30,950 bases of DNA. Origin: JAAYYY01 sp964602995. Its GTDB lineage: Bacteria > Chloroflexota > Anaerolineae > Promineifilales > Promineifilaceae. The notes below the pieces were generated by a model. The model was not told the DNA's origin and made no database searches. It was given only the letters and a program-made list of their open reading frames with translations. Every line of letters starts with the position of its first letter. The stretch's first letter is position 1. This document shows positions 1 through 7,160 of the stretch, piece after piece. The stretch covers positions 1-30,950 of the forward strand of contig CAZRTM010000045.1 in assembly GCA_964602995.1 (NCBI GenBank), read 5' to 3'. Position numbers and translations under genes: made by a program.

Positions 1-22
1 CGTCACCACAAGCGTTCTGGAC

Positions 23-2545
23 TCACAACTCAGTGGGCGCCTCCCCTGGAGCCGTCCAGAACACGGTGACGCAAGTTCCATTGCCAGGCGTTGACTCTAT
101 GTGTAAGTCAGCCTCAATAAGCTCCGCCCGCTCGTACATGCCGGCAAGACCGAAATGTTTGCTTGCCAACAGCCCGGCCAGGTCTAGCGGCTTCTCGGCC
201 GGCAAGCCAATGCCGTCATCTTCTATAGATAGCTCGACTTTCTCAGAGGAAAGAGTCCCGCTGATGTAGATCGTTTCCGCCTGTGCATGCTTTAGCGCGT
301 TTTCTACCGCCTGCTGGACGATTCGAAAAAGGTGCTGTTCCACCGTGTCAGCGTAGCGGGCATCGCTCGGTAGCAACTCGCTCAGGATAGCCGGGTCGCC
401 GCCGGTGTGCTCGCTTAACTCGTCCACCAGCTCGCTGAGGGCCGCATATAGACCGTACTGCAGCATCGCCGGCCGCAAGCCGCTAATCGTGCGGCGCAGA
501 CGCGCCGTGACCGCATCATAGGCAGTGCGAGACTCTGGCCTAATTTCCTCGCCTGCAAACAGGACCAGCACGGCCAACTGGCTCAAGACCTCGTCGTGCA
601 ACGCTCGCGCCAGCCGCGCCCGTTCTGCCTCGTGACGGTCGATGTTCTCCCGATAGAGTACCCGCAGATTCTCTGTCTGTATCAGATTCGTCAGTGCCAC
701 CGCCGTCTGATTGGCCAGAGTCTGAAAGAGAGGCAGCTCCGCACGACTGTACAGGTCGTCGGGATCGCGTCGCCCCAGCAACCATAGCCCAATTGTCTGC
801 TCGCCGTAATTCAGGGGTAAGGCGAGGCGGATCCAGGCCAGGCCAGGCTTCGTGCTCGGAACGGGCAACGTGGCATCATCGGCATCACCATTGGCCACCA
901 TCTCCGCCACGTCCTCTTTCTCAGGCAAAGCCCGCTCCCTCAGGCCGTAGCCCAGAATTAACTCTGGCTCACCAGAGTCGTCCAGCAATAGGATCGCCGA
1001 CTGCCGCACCAGGAGGCTAGGCAGCACTTCATCCGCCAGAAGCCTGTTCAGGGCGTCTCTTTCCAGGGACGTTGTAATCCGGGCTGCAAATGCCTCAAGC
1101 AAGCGCGCCCGCGGCAACGGCACCCCCAGCAGATAGCGGTCAACAAGGTGCCGGAATGGCTCGTAGCCGGCCGCTACGGCCACGGCCGCCAGCAGCGCTC
1201 CCAGGATACTGATGACAACAGCCGCGCCCGGAAAGTCGAACGTGACAAAAAGGAGGAGGATAAACAGCGCCAGCGCCGTGCCCAGGATGACAAAGAAGAG
1301 GAACGGCACAACCAGTCGGTTGGCGCGAAAATGAAGTGCGGCCCAATTGCTCGACACAGCAGGTACATAGGCGCCGGTCAACGCTGGCAGGAAAAGAAAC
1401 GGACCGAAGCTGATGATGGCCATCAGCGCCGCCAGGACCGTGGCCGTGGCGCCAGCAAAGACGTTAGACGGCGCCAGCTGGTAGTTGCCCGGGGCCAGGG
1501 CAAGGGCGATGATGAAAGCCGTGCCCAGGAAGATGAGGAAGAGGTAGAGAGCGGCAAGGCGGTTGGCGCGCGACGCCAGCCGGCGGTCCAGTTGTTGGCG
1601 GTAGACGATGAAGAAGTAGGCGCCGGGTAGAGCCGGGAACGCCAGAAAGGAAGCACCTCGTAGCGGGCCGGGTAATTCCGCACCCAGAAGTGTCGCAATG
1701 CTCATGCTAATGGGAGGCAGGGCAACGAGCGCCACAGCCGCGGCCAGAAAACCGACCTCGCGGCGGTCCGCAGGGCGAAGAGCAACATGTAGCAGCAACA
1801 GTACAATGCTGCCCAACAGGGCCAGGAGAAAACCAAACAGGTAGGCGCTGGCGGGGATGACCTGGAACCACTGCAAGACAGCCAGCATGAAGGCTGCCCC
1901 ATAGCCGAGCCACAGAACGGGGGTAGGTAGGCGGTTCAGGGAACTGGGAAAAGCCCAGTGCAGGTGCAGATAGACCGGGACGCTCAACCACACGGCGGAC
2001 CGCAACACCAGGCCGCTCGACCACACGTGCCATGACGACGTCGTTCCGGCCGTCAGCCAGATCGCCGTCAGGTAATTGAAGGCAATCAGCAAGAGCCAGC
2101 GCTGGTCCCTGGGCCGTATCAGGAACAACGTGGCCGTTCCCGCCAGCCAGAAGACGTAGCCCAGCCACCACTGACTGTTCAGCCGCTGTACCACCTCGTC
2201 AATGGTCGGGCCGGGCAGCGTCCACGAAATGGTCTGTTCCTGCCCTTCCCGCACAAAGCGCAGCGGGAGCGCGCTGGCAGACGATTGCCCCTCGAGCCAG
2301 GTCTGCCGCAGGTCGCCGCTAAATTCATCCCAGGTGATCGAACCGATGCTCACTACTCTATCCCCAGGGCGCAGCTCGCTCTCTGGCACGTAGACCTCGA
2401 CTACCTCGGCGGCGCTTGAGTAGCGAAAACCCAGATATGGCGCCTGGAAGAAGAACGCGTAGGTGAAGGTGGCGAGAATACCCAGCACGAGCCAGGGAAT
2501 GGAACGCTCGAGCAGAGTCAATGGGGGTGACATGTTCTTGGACAC
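23..2545 (-). CDS. Membrane sensor histidine kinase (HisKA_3 / NarX-like family)
   Basis: The product (840 aa) is a sensor kinase that would phosphorylate the NarL-type regulator encoded just upstream at 2862-3563. The N-terminus has one TM segment (about 15-33) followed by a PDZ-like stretch (about 45-110). Around ten further hydrophobic segments follow (about 128-460). A GAF-like region (about 480-620) precedes the dimerisation helix with the phospho-acceptor His650 in the ALHDEV motif. The ATPase domain is complete, with the N box around Asn749, the DDGIG box at 776-780 and a GLAGM glycine box near 799-803. The start is GTG at 2545, because AGGAGG lies about 10 bases upstream; the ATG four codons in has a poorer fit. 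The PDZ-like segment outside the membrane plus a large TM block suggests sensing at or in the membrane; the ligand is unknown. The family assignment is firm, the PDZ call is tentative. Confidence 0.93.
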   Translation of the reverse strand: MSKNMSPPLTLLERSIPWLVLGILATFTYAFFFQAPYLGFRYSSAAEVVEVYVPESELRPGDRVVSIGSITWDEFSGDLRQTWLEGQSSASALPLRFVREGQEQTISWTLPGPTIDEVVQRLNSQWWLGYVFWLAGTATLFLIRPRDQRWLLLIAFNYLTAIWLTAGTTSSWHVWSSGLVLRSAVWLSVPVYLHLHWAFPSSLNRLPTPVLWLGYGAAFMLAVLQWFQVIPASAYLFGFLLALLGSIVLLLLHVALRPADRREVGFLAAAVALVALPPISMSIATLLGAELPGPLRGASFLAFPALPGAYFFIVYRQQLDRRLASRANRLAALYLFLIFLGTAFIIALALAPGNYQLAPSNVFAGATATVLAALMAIISFGPFLFLPALTGAYVPAVSSNWAALHFRANRLVVPFLFFVILGTALALFILLLFVTFDFPGAAVVISILGALLAAVAVAAGYEPFRHLVDRYLLGVPLPRARLLEAFAARITTSLERDALNRLLADEVLPSLLVRQSAILLLDDSGEPELILGYGLRERALPEKEDVAEMVANGDADDATLPVPSTKPGLAWIRLALPLNYGEQTIGLWLLGRRDPDDLYSRAELPLFQTLANQTAVALTNLIQTENLRVLYRENIDRHEAERARLARALHDEVLSQLAVLVLFAGEEIRPESRTAYDAVTARLRRTISGLRPAMLQYGLYAALSELVDELSEHTGGDPAILSELLPSDARYADTVEQHLFRIVQQAVENALKHAQAETIYISGTLSSEKVELSIEDDGIGLPAEKPLDLAGLLASKHFGLAGMYERAELIEADLHIESTPGNGTCVTVFWTAPGEAPTEL

Positions 2546-2861
2546 CGCTGGACGCCCTCCTGTTGCGACCCAGCACCCGCCCCTGTCCCATCATAAAGGA
2601 GGTAATGTCTGATGGTCTAGGCGCGGAAGTAACCGGAGCTAATTAACACAGTTGTTACCCGACTATGTTTACAACAAAAAGGGGATCCTGTCATGCAAAC
2701 GATGCAGGCTTTTTAAAAACAGCTCCCAGCTCCCTCATGGCGTGGTCAGCTCCCTTCTCAAAGCTCGCGGAATGCCGGATACCGACAGACTGGTCAACTC
2801 CTGACCGCCCGGCGTTGCTCCGGTATCCCATTATTAGATCAGAACACCTGCTGTGGGCTGC
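2546..2861. other. Intergenic region between response regulator and sensor kinase
   Basis: This 316-base stretch holds no convincing gene. On the plus strand it has a consensus Shine-Dalgarno (AAAGGAGG, 2596-2603) only two bases before an ATG (2605) that opens a 13-codon frame, which is too close for normal initiation. A small hairpin lies at 2687-2708. The rest shows nothing I can name. Its length suggests that the kinase may have its own promoter rather than simply following the regulator in an operon. Confidence 0.6.
2687..2708. terminator. Small hairpin, possible terminator
   Basis: CCTG-T-CAT pairs with ATGCAGG (7 bp with one bulged T, 7-base loop). On the plus strand it is followed directly by CTTTTT. 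On the minus strand it is followed after a few bases by CCCCTTTTTG. It lies downstream of the response regulator on the minus strand, so it could end that transcript. The stem is short and the call is weak. Confidence 0.35.
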
Positions 2862-3563
2862 TCAGGGTCCACCCAGCTCAACAGGGGGCATGGGTGGCGT
2901 AATCAGGCCCAACTGACGCGCTTTGGTGACCGCAGCGCTGCGATTCCTGACACCCAGGCGCAAATAAGCGCTCGAGAGCAGGTTACGCACGGTGGACTGA
3001 GCGACGCCCAACCTGTCGGCAATCTCAGACGAAGTGAGGTTGGGGTACGCTGCCGCTAAAGATAACGCTTCCCGTTGGCGAGGAGTCAGCACATCTTCTT
3101 CAGTGTTATTGCGTAACAACAGTTGATGCGCTTGTTGACTGAAGTGAATGCCCCCGCCGGCAACTGAGCGAATGATGGATCCCAATTCCTGGACAGCGCT
3201 CGGATCGTCCTTGAGTAGATAACCACTGGCGCCGGCTTCCACCACGGCCCTTATCAGCGCGCGCTGTGCGTGCATCGACAGGACCAGGATGACAAGGTCA
3301 GGGTAAGCCTGAAGCAAACGCGGGATCAGGTGCAGGATGGGATAAGGATTTGGGCTGTCAGCCGACGTTGGCACAAGAACATCTAAGAGCAAGACGTCCA
3401 CATCATTGTTGTCGAGCATCGCCTCTAGCTCTTCGCCAAAGTTTGCCGTAGCCACCACTTCTACCTCTCGGGTACCACTGAGGCGGTAGATGTAACCGTC
3501 GATGATGCTCTGGTGGTCGTCGAGAATGGCCACTCGAATCTTTTCGCACATAGCGGATATCAT
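2862..3563 (-). CDS. NarL/FixJ-family response regulator
   Basis: The product (233 aa) is a two-domain transcription factor, probably the partner of the kinase that follows at 23-2545. The receiver domain (about 9-130) has the acidic pair Asp15/Asp16, the phospho-acceptor Asp61 after a hydrophobic strand (VLLLD), Ser96 in the usual Ser/Thr position and Lys118. The C-terminal LuxR-type helix-turn-helix (about 158-218) begins LTPRQREAL and includes SSEIADRLGV and STVRNLLSS. The start ATG at 3563 has AAAGG a few bases upstream; the in-frame ATG at 3551 has no visible ribosome binding site. The target genes are not evident. The flanking BNR gene is divergent and could be one of them. Confidence 0.95.
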   Translation of the reverse strand: MISAMCEKIRVAILDDHQSIIDGYIYRLSGTREVEVVATANFGEELEAMLDNNDVDVLLLDVLVPTSADSPNPYPILHLIPRLLQAYPDLVILVLSMHAQRALIRAVVEAGASGYLLKDDPSAVQELGSIIRSVAGGGIHFSQQAHQLLLRNNTEEDVLTPRQREALSLAAAYPNLTSSEIADRLGVAQSTVRNLLSSAYLRLGVRNRSAAVTKARQLGLITPPMPPVELGGP

Positions 3564-3883
3564 ACAACCTTTGCCCTACTCGCGGAACGTATTCACCGAT
3601 CTTTTAACCTGATCCAGTACAAATGCCTATAGCCAGCCGCTGCCTGTCTATTCCCGGTAGGGCACTTGCCTTCTACAATGATGGGGATTCGACGGGCAAG
3701 AGGAAAGCAATACAGGCAGAACGTAAATGGTAGAATTGTTACTGTCGCAGCTACCATCAACGCCAGGGTTTCCAACAAGACTCGAGTATTGCTGATTCTC
3801 CTTTGGCAAGAACGGCGCACAACCGTTCAGCAGCCTCTGGGCGGAGGCTACGACAAGTAGTTTGACTACAAAACAGAATACTT

Positions 3884-3931
3884 GGAAGAGAGCAAGAGCT
3901 GGCGCTTCTCGCGCCGCTCTTGCTTTCTTTC
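3884..3931 (+). terminator. Long hairpin followed by pyrimidine-rich tract
   Basis: AGCAAGAGC (3891-3899) pairs with GCTCTTGCT (3916-3924), and inside it GGCGC (3901-3905) pairs with GCGCC (3911-3915) around a TTCTC loop. Only T3900 is bulged. Pairing extends outward through GGAAGAG with TTCTTTC, giving about 21 bp in all. The TTTCTTTC on the 3' arm resembles an imperfect U-tract. It sits just upstream of the BNR promoter, so it would insulate that promoter from upstream transcription. Confidence 0.55.
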
Positions 3932-3957
3932 AGCGTTACTCATAAAGCAACCAATCG

Positions 3958-3966
3958 TGCTATAGT
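3958..3966 (+). promoter_or_regulatory. Extended -10 promoter for the BNR gene
   Basis: TGC-TATAGT matches the extended -10 pattern TGn-TATAAT at five of six hexamer positions and lies 36 bases before the ATG at 4003. No good -35 hexamer is visible at 16-18 bases, which is consistent with an extended -10 promoter. This is a prediction from the sequence only. Confidence 0.4.
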
Positions 3967-4002
3967 GTTAAAGAATGATACTGCCACATGGAGGTGGTAC
4001 AA

Positions 4003-5013
4003 ATGACTAATCTTGCCGTCGTCACACGCAATGCGCTCCTGATAATCCGGCAGGGAAGCGCCTCATCAGTCGAACAGTATTTGCAGGGAAAGAGGCCAGA
4101 GTCAATTGCCGTTGACCCAACCGATCCGGCGCGGCTATACGTTGGCACCTGGGGCAATGGCCTGTGGCGGAGCACCGACGCCGGCCGCAGTTGGGAACCA
4201 GTGGGCGCCGGTATTCCCCATTCCAGGATTACGGCCGTGGCGGTCGCGCGTGGCGCGGGCGCGCCTCCGGGCATGATTTTCGTCGGAACAGAACCCAGCA
4301 CCCTCTCGCGCTCCGAGGATGGTGGCGAAAGCTGGCGCGAGCTACCGTCGCTCCTGGCGCTGCCTTCGGCCTCAAGCTGGAGTTTTCCGCCAAAACCGGA
4401 AACGCACCACGTGCGCTGGATTGAGACGGACCCCAACGTAGAGGGACGGCTGTACGCAGCCATTGAGGCCGGCGCCTTCGTGCGTTCTGACGACGGGGGT
4501 GAAACGTGGCAGGACCGCGTGCCAGGAGGGCCGTTCGACACGCACACCGCCGCCACCCACCGCGGCGCAAATGGTCGCCTGTACTCCGCTGCCGGCGATG
4601 GCTACTTCGAGAGTTTCGACGGTGGCCAAAGTTGGTCGCGCGAGATGAATGGGTTGCAGCATCGTTATCTGGTCGGGGTGGCCGTCGATCCAGCAGACCC
4701 GGACACGGTCGTTGTCTCTGCCTCTGCAGGCCCCTATGTGGCCTACCGGCCAGACAGCGCCGAGGCCTATGTCTATCGCAAGAGCGCCGGAGAACCCTTC
4801 AGGCTGGCGATGCAGGGGCTTCCTGATGGGTCAGGGACGGTTGCCAGCCGTCTGGCCACGCATCAGAACGAACCCCACGTCTTTTACGCCGCCAACAACC
4901 ACGGCCTATTTCGTTCAGAAGACGGCGGTATGAGTTGGAAAGCGCTGGAGATAGCATGGCCGGACGGGGTATTCAGTCATCGCGTATCCGCTCTGGCAAC
5001 TTTTGCCGAGTAG
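4003..5013 (+). CDS. Asp-box (BNR) beta-propeller protein, sialidase-like fold
   Basis: The product (336 aa) carries five Asp-box motifs of the form S-x-D-x-G-x-[ST]-W: STDAGRSW (about 57), SEDGGESW (104), SDDGGETW (162), SFDGGQSW (204) and SEDGGMSW (305). This is the signature of exo-alpha-sialidase / VPS10-like propellers. No sialidase catalytic Arg triad or FRIP motif is evident, so it is more likely a structural or binding propeller than a glycosidase. No signal peptide is seen, so it should be cytoplasmic. The ATG at 4003 is preferred over the in-frame ATG at 3988, because GGAGGTGG (3990-3997) lies between them and would serve as the ribosome binding site for 4003. A SnoaL-like gene follows after 44 bases. 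Confidence 0.85.
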   Translation: MTNLAVVTRNALLIIRQGSASSVEQYLQGKRPESIAVDPTDPARLYVGTWGNGLWRSTDAGRSWEPVGAGIPHSRITAVAVARGAGAPPGMIFVGTEPSTLSRSEDGGESWRELPSLLALPSASSWSFPPKPETHHVRWIETDPNVEGRLYAAIEAGAFVRSDDGGETWQDRVPGGPFDTHTAATHRGANGRLYSAAGDGYFESFDGGQSWSREMNGLQHRYLVGVAVDPADPDTVVVSASAGPYVAYRPDSAEAYVYRKSAGEPFRLAMQGLPDGSGTVASRLATHQNEPHVFYAANNHGLFRSEDGGMSWKALEIAWPDGVFSHRVSALATFAE

Positions 5014-5057
5014 CTGCAGTCGGTTCATATCCAAATGTTAAAGTAAGGAGAATCGAA

Positions 5058-5441
5058 ATGATTGACCATGCAACCGTCGCCAACTGGCTCAACGCCTATG
5101 TCGAAGCCTGGAAGAGCTATGATCCTCAGGCTATCGGAAACCTCTTCGCCGCTGATGCCACCTATTCCTATAACCCTTTCGATGACAATCCAGTCCGCGG
5201 CCGGGAGGCCATTGTGGCGCACTGGCTTGATTATCAGGACGTGCCCGGAACGTACGACGCGCACTACGAGCCTATCGCCATAGATGGCAACATTGCCGTC
5301 GCCAACGGGCGCAGCTACTACTTCCAAAGTGACGGCGAGACGCTGGATAAGGTTTTCGACAATATCTTTGTGTTGCGCTTTGACGACCAGGGTCAGTGTC
5401 TTGAATATCGCGAATGGTACATGCAGCCGCGCCGGCAGTAG
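5058..5441 (+). CDS. SnoaL/NTF2-like domain protein
   Basis: The product (127 aa) has the size and layout of the SnoaL-like / NTF2-like alpha+beta cone fold. An N-terminal helix (VANWLNAYVEAWKSYD) is followed by LFAADATYSYNPF, then RGREAIVAHW, then strands ending in a YREWYMQP segment. These folds form small enzymes or binding pockets (polyketide cyclases, ketosteroid isomerase-like), and the substrate cannot be read from the sequence. The ATG at 5058 is chosen because AAGGAGAAT precedes it; the frame stays open upstream to 4935, but that part overlaps the BNR gene and is unlikely to be translated. It is probably co-transcribed with the BNR gene. Confidence 0.85.
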   Translation: MIDHATVANWLNAYVEAWKSYDPQAIGNLFAADATYSYNPFDDNPVRGREAIVAHWLDYQDVPGTYDAHYEPIAIDGNIAVANGRSYYFQSDGETLDKVFDNIFVLRFDDQGQCLEYREWYMQPRRQ

Positions 5442-5507
5442 ACAGATACGCTTTTAGGTGCAACCGCGCAGGCTAACTGGCTTGCTCTCTGCTGCCGGGG
5501 CCGGTTC

Positions 5508-5538
5508 CGGCCGGCTCGCCTATTAGATGAGCCGGCCG
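5508..5538. terminator. GC-rich hairpin between convergent genes
   Basis: CGGCCGGCTC (5508-5517) pairs perfectly with GAGCCGGCCG (5529-5538) across an 11-base loop. It lies between the ends of the SnoaL-like gene (plus) and the isomerase-like gene (minus), the usual place for a bidirectional terminator. There is no T-run on either side, so it may be a 3'-end stability hairpin or a Rho-linked structure instead. Confidence 0.5.
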
Positions 5539-5554
5539 ATAGCAGGTGGAGCCA

Positions 5555-7000
5555 TCAAGCTACGCCACTGCCCTCCACTGCTGCATACGCCTCGCCCTGT
5601 CCCAGAACCACCGTCTTAATGCCCAGCATCCGTGCGAAGGTCAATAGCTCCTCCCGATAGTCACCGGCGATGCCGTGCAGGTGATTGGCCTGAAGCGTGT
5701 GGATCAGCTTCTTGGGTTCAACATCCAGCCGCACAAAGGCGTGGGGCCAGCGACTGGTCGTGCCCTGGACTTCAGGTAGGGGAAACTCCACGGCCTCGGC
5801 CAGGGCGATGACCAGCTGGTATCCTTCAGGCGAGCGGGTCAGACGCGCCAGGGTGAGCTCGCCGCCCTTGAAAACGAATTGAACGTGCGCCCCGCCACCG
5901 GCATATTTGCTGATGGATGGCACCAGGCGCACGCGGGCCAGGTTCTCGGCCGGATCGTCACTTCGGGCCGCAAACCAGGTGGGAGCTGAGCCGCAGTTGG
6001 GCAACACGTACACCTGTCTGTTCTTGTCGAAGAAGCGGATGTCAAGCAGGCTGGGTGGCTTGCCGGAGATAAGTTTGAGGATCTGCATGGTCAATGCGCC
6101 GTCTGAGTCGGCCTCGCAGGCCAGGGGCACCGGTTCCTTGGGCCCGTTCCAATCATAAGGATCGTTGAGAAAAGCCGCGCTCATGCACTGGACGCTATAG
6201 AACTCGCTCATGTCAAAGTGGCACTTGATTCCGGCGAAGTCAAACTGATAGTGGTCGACGATCTCCTTAAGGGCAATGTAACAGCGCAGTTGGAAATCCC
6301 ACTTTTCCGGCGTCATCAGCTCGCCATCATAGACGATTTCGAGCATATGCTTTTCCATCCAGGCCTTGGCTGCCTTCACCTCGTTGGCAGGAACCAGGTC
6401 GGCCAGTCGCAGCACTTCTGATTGGTCAACGTGATCGACGTCAACGCCGAATATCTGTTGCCACAACTCAGCCGGCGCTGCCCCGGTGCCCATGCCAATG
6501 CTACGGCCTCCAATCAGACCATACACCTGTCCCCGCAGCCGGCTTGTGGCGCGCGCCGAGCGAGCGAAGGTGCGAATCTGTGCGGCGCTGTCCGGTTGAT
6601 CCAGATCCAGCCATAGTCGCTCGTGAGGCGTGTCAATCTGTTTAAGGGCGCCTCCCGCGGCCAGCAACCCGGTCAGTCCCGGATAACGTGTATCATGAGG
6701 GGTCAGAAGTAGAAATGGCACATTCAGCAACTGGGAGGCGATGACAATGTAATTGGGGAAAGCAAAGACTGGAATATTAAAGATGACCCCATCGAGGTCG
6801 AGCGCCGCCAATCGACGCGCCTGCTCACGCGCCGAGCGATGGGAGTGCACAACTTCCTGTGCCCGGTGCACAGTGATATCTCCTGTCTCCTCCAGAATCG
6901 ATATAATCTTGTTTTCGTGTTGTGTAATATCGGGCAGAATATCTTGATGAACTCTTTCACGTCCATCAGAAAATGAAATCAGGCCCAATCTTATGGTCAT
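5555..7000 (-). CDS. L-fucose/L-arabinose isomerase-like protein
   Basis: The product (481 aa) resembles the L-fucose isomerase (FucI) family, which interconverts aldoses and ketoses with a divalent metal. The three family metal ligands have candidates in order: Glu296 in LACEADSDGALTM, Asp320 in PPSLLDIRFFD, and His440 or His442 in ANHLHGI. It is shorter than E. coli FucI (591 aa) and diverges in the N-terminal half, so the sugar is not certain and it may belong to an uncharacterised FucI-like subfamily. ATG at 7000 is chosen, with GGAG six bases upstream; a GTG four codons earlier overlaps that site. It is the last gene of the transporter operon, separated from the M24 gene by about 160 bases with two hairpins. 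This suggests that the imported compound contains or yields a sugar. Confidence 0.75.
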   Translation of the reverse strand: MTIRLGLISFSDGRERVHQDILPDITQHENKIISILEETGDITVHRAQEVVHSHRSAREQARRLAALDLDGVIFNIPVFAFPNYIVIASQLLNVPFLLLTPHDTRYPGLTGLLAAGGALKQIDTPHERLWLDLDQPDSAAQIRTFARSARATSRLRGQVYGLIGGRSIGMGTGAAPAELWQQIFGVDVDHVDQSEVLRLADLVPANEVKAAKAWMEKHMLEIVYDGELMTPEKWDFQLRCYIALKEIVDHYQFDFAGIKCHFDMSEFYSVQCMSAAFLNDPYDWNGPKEPVPLACEADSDGALTMQILKLISGKPPSLLDIRFFDKNRQVYVLPNCGSAPTWFAARSDDPAENLARVRLVPSISKYAGGGAHVQFVFKGGELTLARLTRSPEGYQLVIALAEAVEFPLPEVQGTTSRWPHAFVRLDVEPKKLIHTLQANHLHGIAGDYREELLTFARMLGIKTVVLGQGEAYAAVEGSGVA

Positions 7001-7023
7001 TATGAACTCCACATGTCTAAAGC

Positions 7024-7052
7024 CTGGAATCGGGCCTCTGGTCCGATTCCAG
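7024..7052 (-). repeat. Perfect inverted repeat upstream of the isomerase-like gene
   Basis: CTGGAATCGG (7024-7033) pairs with CCGATTCCAG (7043-7052) around a 9-base loop. It lies about 24 bases before the start codon of the isomerase-like gene, in the untranslated leader, where it could affect translation or mRNA stability. No T-run follows on the minus strand. Confidence 0.5.
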
Positions 7053-7108
7053 TAGTAAACAAAACGTAATTAAATCCCTGCTCTCCCAGCCAGCAGGAAG
7101 ATATCTTG

Positions 7109-7143
7109 GAGCGTTGCGGCACCATAGTAGTACCGCAACGCTC
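7109..7143 (-). terminator. 11-bp hairpin after the M24 peptidase gene
   Basis: GAGCGTTGCGG (7109-7119) pairs perfectly with CCGCAACGCTC (7133-7143) with a 13-base loop. It starts 18 bases after the M24 stop codon on the minus strand. It lacks a T-tract, so it may attenuate, or protect the 3' end of, the upstream operon mRNA before the isomerase-like gene. Confidence 0.5.
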
Positions 7144-7160
7144 TACTCAATCCAAATGAG

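Larger units (their letters stand above)
3564..4002. other. Divergent intergenic region with hairpin and promoter
   Basis: This region lies between the response regulator (minus) and the BNR gene (plus). It contains a long hairpin (3884-3931) and an extended -10 promoter (3958-3966). A weak plus-strand frame (TTG at 3666, or ATG-ATG at 3678, to 3860) could give about 60 residues. It has no ribosome binding site and no recognisable domain, so I do not call it a gene. The hairpin ends whatever is transcribed here on the plus strand, so a small RNA is possible. Confidence 0.5.

Noticed and set aside
2605..2646. Thirteen-codon plus-strand frame after a consensus Shine-Dalgarno
   Set aside because: The spacing between the GGAGG and the ATG is two bases, too short for normal initiation, and no function is suggested.
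3666..3860. Possible small plus-strand protein before the hairpin at 3884-3931
   Set aside because: There is no ribosome binding site before TTG 3666 or ATG 3678, and the residue composition does not look coding. It is left as a possible small-RNA region.
4003..5013. Exo-alpha-sialidase
   Set aside because: The Asp boxes are clear, but the catalytic Arg triad, the FRIP motif and a secretion signal are not seen.
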